A stretch of DNA of 64,000 nucleotides, taken from NCBI GenBank assembly GCA_051453625.1, contig JBOZIK010000001.1, positions 248,800,987 through 248,864,986 of the forward strand, given 5' to 3'. Position 1 is the stretch's first letter. Each line of letters opens with the position of its first letter. A program made the translations under genes and the position numbers. This DNA is from Welwitschia mirabilis (taxonomy: Eukaryota > Gnetophyta > Gnetopsida > Welwitschiales). Positions 61,901-64,000 of this stretch are shown here, piece by piece. Below the pieces are notes generated by a model. It ran no database searches. It worked only from the letters and a program-made list of their open reading frames with translations, and was not told where the DNA came from.

Positions 61901-64000
61901 ATATAAAAGTAGGTTCTTGATTCATACTATAATTGAATCTTATCATAACATTAATTTAACTAATTCAAAAAGACCTATGTGAAATCAATACATCATGTAA
62001 AAATGAGATAGACATTATTGGGATATGATGTTTAGATTTATTACTATATATCTAGGTCCATTTTTATGAGTATATATTACTTGCTACTAGGTTTTATAGA
62101 ATTAATAGATTTCATTATTTAAACTAGTTAGAGTGGCATTCATAAGGGGAATATCCATCATATTTAAATTGTTTTAACTCCTAAATGTTTTATTTTACAA
62201 ATGAAATAAGTAAAATATAAACACATATGCACTTTTATTAGCATTTGTATTTACCTTTTTATAACTCTGTATCTACTAGAGTGATGCTAGTATTCCTATC
62301 ATTTATTCTTGAGCTAAGTTGTATTTAAATCAAGTATTAACATTCTCCTTGTTTAAATTCATTCATTTATAGCACATAGAATGGTACTTAAGATGGATAT
62401 TAAATTATTCCTCTTTTAGATATGGTTGTGTTATAGAGTTTTAAATTTTTTACTACTTTGTCAAATGTGGAGGAGTTACTTTTGATTTTTATGTTAATAT
62501 TGTTAAAACAATTTGTAAGTAAAAAGGTACTTAAAAAAGGTGTACATTGAATTAATCCTTTGTTGGTAAAAATTATTTTCATACAATTGAAGCTTATATA
62601 ATAATATTAGATATTTAATAAGAATATCTATCAAAGTCTAAGGTAGTTTCAAGTTATTCTTTAAAGAGAAGAGAATTAAAATTTAGAGTAGCTTATTAAA
62701 TCCTTTAGTTAGGTTATATTTAATAGTAATTTATTTTTCAATTTTGATGTTTTAGGTTCTAACTATTATTTCTCAACTTTAAATTAAATTAAAGTTATCT
62801 ATAGATTATCCTATTATTTAAGGTTACTTTTTTATGGGTTGGTAGTTTTAGTTTTTATTGTGTCCTATGACAATATTACCTATCTTGTTGTGTCAAATTG
62901 AGGACTTACATGAATCAAATATTAAGAACTTGGATCTCTATTTCAAATTAATTATTTACTATATTTATCTTAAATTTTAACCAAGTATAACTATTTTTTA
63001 ATATGCAAAAGAATTTAGGAAGTAAATATTAAAAGTGTCATCATCTTATTATAACTTTTTCAGTAAATTTTTTTAATCTACTATGATAGTAAATATTTTA
63101 TGGCTAACAAGCTATACTATTTTAATTAATAATAAATTAGTTTTTTAGATTTAGTTACAAAGGTTAGGTATCCTTACTTAGATTGTAATAATTAATGCAG
63201 TCTTCTTCATATGATCTTTATGAATCCTTTCTTCTAAGAATCTCTAATCTTCTTAGCTTCTTAGAATTGTACATATGAGAAAAAAAAGAAATAAAAATAA
63301 TTATATTAAATTTAATTATTTGATAAAAAAGAATAATACTAGAAATGTTAAAAACATAATGAATGAATGAAGAATAAAAAATAATTAAAATAATGTAGAA
63401 ATAAAATAAAAAGAAGGGAAGGGAATGGAAAATATTAAAAATGGAAATGAAAATAAAAGATACTATAAAAGGAAAAGAAAATAATAAAACTTTATAAGTA
63501 AAAAAGAAATAAAGGAAACTTAGAGAAACCAAATCTAAATAGGTAAGAAATAATTACTAAAAATTTTAAAGGAAAATTCTCAAGGCTCAAAATTCAAAAA
63601 TTGAAAATAAATAATTTTCAATTTCAAATAATTAATTGTATCCTAGTATTAATTCTAAAAGGTAATCGTATTGATAAATTAGATAAGCTACTCAATTTTA
63701 TATCTATTATATTCTAGGAAAGATGTCACATGGATTTAAAATAATAAATACTAGTCTTGATTCAATCATAAGTAACTATTAATTTTCCTAAATAATTAAT
63801 ATGAATAAATTATATTAAAATGAAATTTCATTAAAAAAGAAACTTATGGAAAATGACACTTGATTTTGTGATTAACATGGACTTAAATAAAGTTGAATAA
63901 TTCTCATTATATAATATTGACACTTGGTCATCCTATTGATGATATATTCAAATATAATGTATTAATTAATATAAAATATTTAGTGAAAATTTAAATGTTG
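61901..64000. other. AT-rich DNA, nothing firmly recognised
   Basis: Could include the leader and 5' LTR of element D, but no primer binding site or LTR end was identified. From 63278 to 63530 the plus strand is almost pure A/G with few C, giving a chance hydrophobic frame on the other strand. Confidence 0.5.

Noticed and set aside
63218-63532. 104-codon very hydrophobic minus-strand frame
   Set aside because: Product of a purine-rich plus-strand tract, with low-complexity Phe/Ile/Ser composition.

Overview
This window looks like nuclear DNA of a land plant with a large, repeat-dominated and strongly AT-rich genome. Apart from one gene fragment at the left edge, I see no intact host gene. 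What can be recognised is a graveyard of retroelements: one L1-type LINE, at least four Ty3/gypsy LTR elements in two lineages, a foldback element and a cluster of hairpin repeats. CpG is almost absent except in the gene fragment and in one young LTR-like patch. Stop codons and lost catalytic residues are mostly explained by C-to-T or G-to-A changes, as expected from long-term methylcytosine deamination. A gymnosperm with a very low-GC genome (Welwitschia type) would fit, but that is an inference and no diagnostic host gene is present.

Left part (1-16444). Bases 1-351 encode, on the minus strand, a piece of a plant glutamate receptor-like (GLR) ligand-binding domain. It ends at a 100-N gap and differs sharply in composition from everything else. 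From about 550 to 3300 lies a decayed L1-type LINE on the minus strand. From 3363 to 16444 is a chromovirus-like Ty3/gypsy element (element A, plus strand). It has roughly 3.6-kb LTRs, an iMet-type primer binding site, gag, protease, RT, RNase H, integrase, chromodomain and a polypurine tract. Its pol is present twice from mid-RT to the integrase zinc finger, on either side of a 100-N gap, so it is probably a composite of two copies. Its LTRs carry a dimeric minisatellite and two tRNA-like modules in opposite orientations.

Middle part (16445-36549). This is mostly unrecognisable AT-rich DNA. Exceptions are a cluster of short palindromic units (about 17640-18810) resembling subterminal repeats of a DNA transposon, and a 691-bp foldback element (30143-30833).

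Right part (36550-64000). This is a nested structure. Element B (plus strand, Athila/Tat-like primer site, LTRs of about 1.44 kb) has its 5' LTR split at 37617/50288 by a complete but decayed Athila-like element C (37618-50287, minus strand, 1102-bp LTRs, near-perfect 5-bp target duplication). The 3' LTR of B (56585-58020) is an uninterrupted copy showing what the split LTR looked like before. B also contains a less decayed LTR-like patch (about 54328-55125) next to a 917-N gap. Right of B is a fourth Ty3/gypsy pol relic (element D, minus strand, about 58021-61900). None of these elements can encode working proteins as they stand. Six N runs (100, 100, 651, 100, 10 and 917 bases) interrupt the window.
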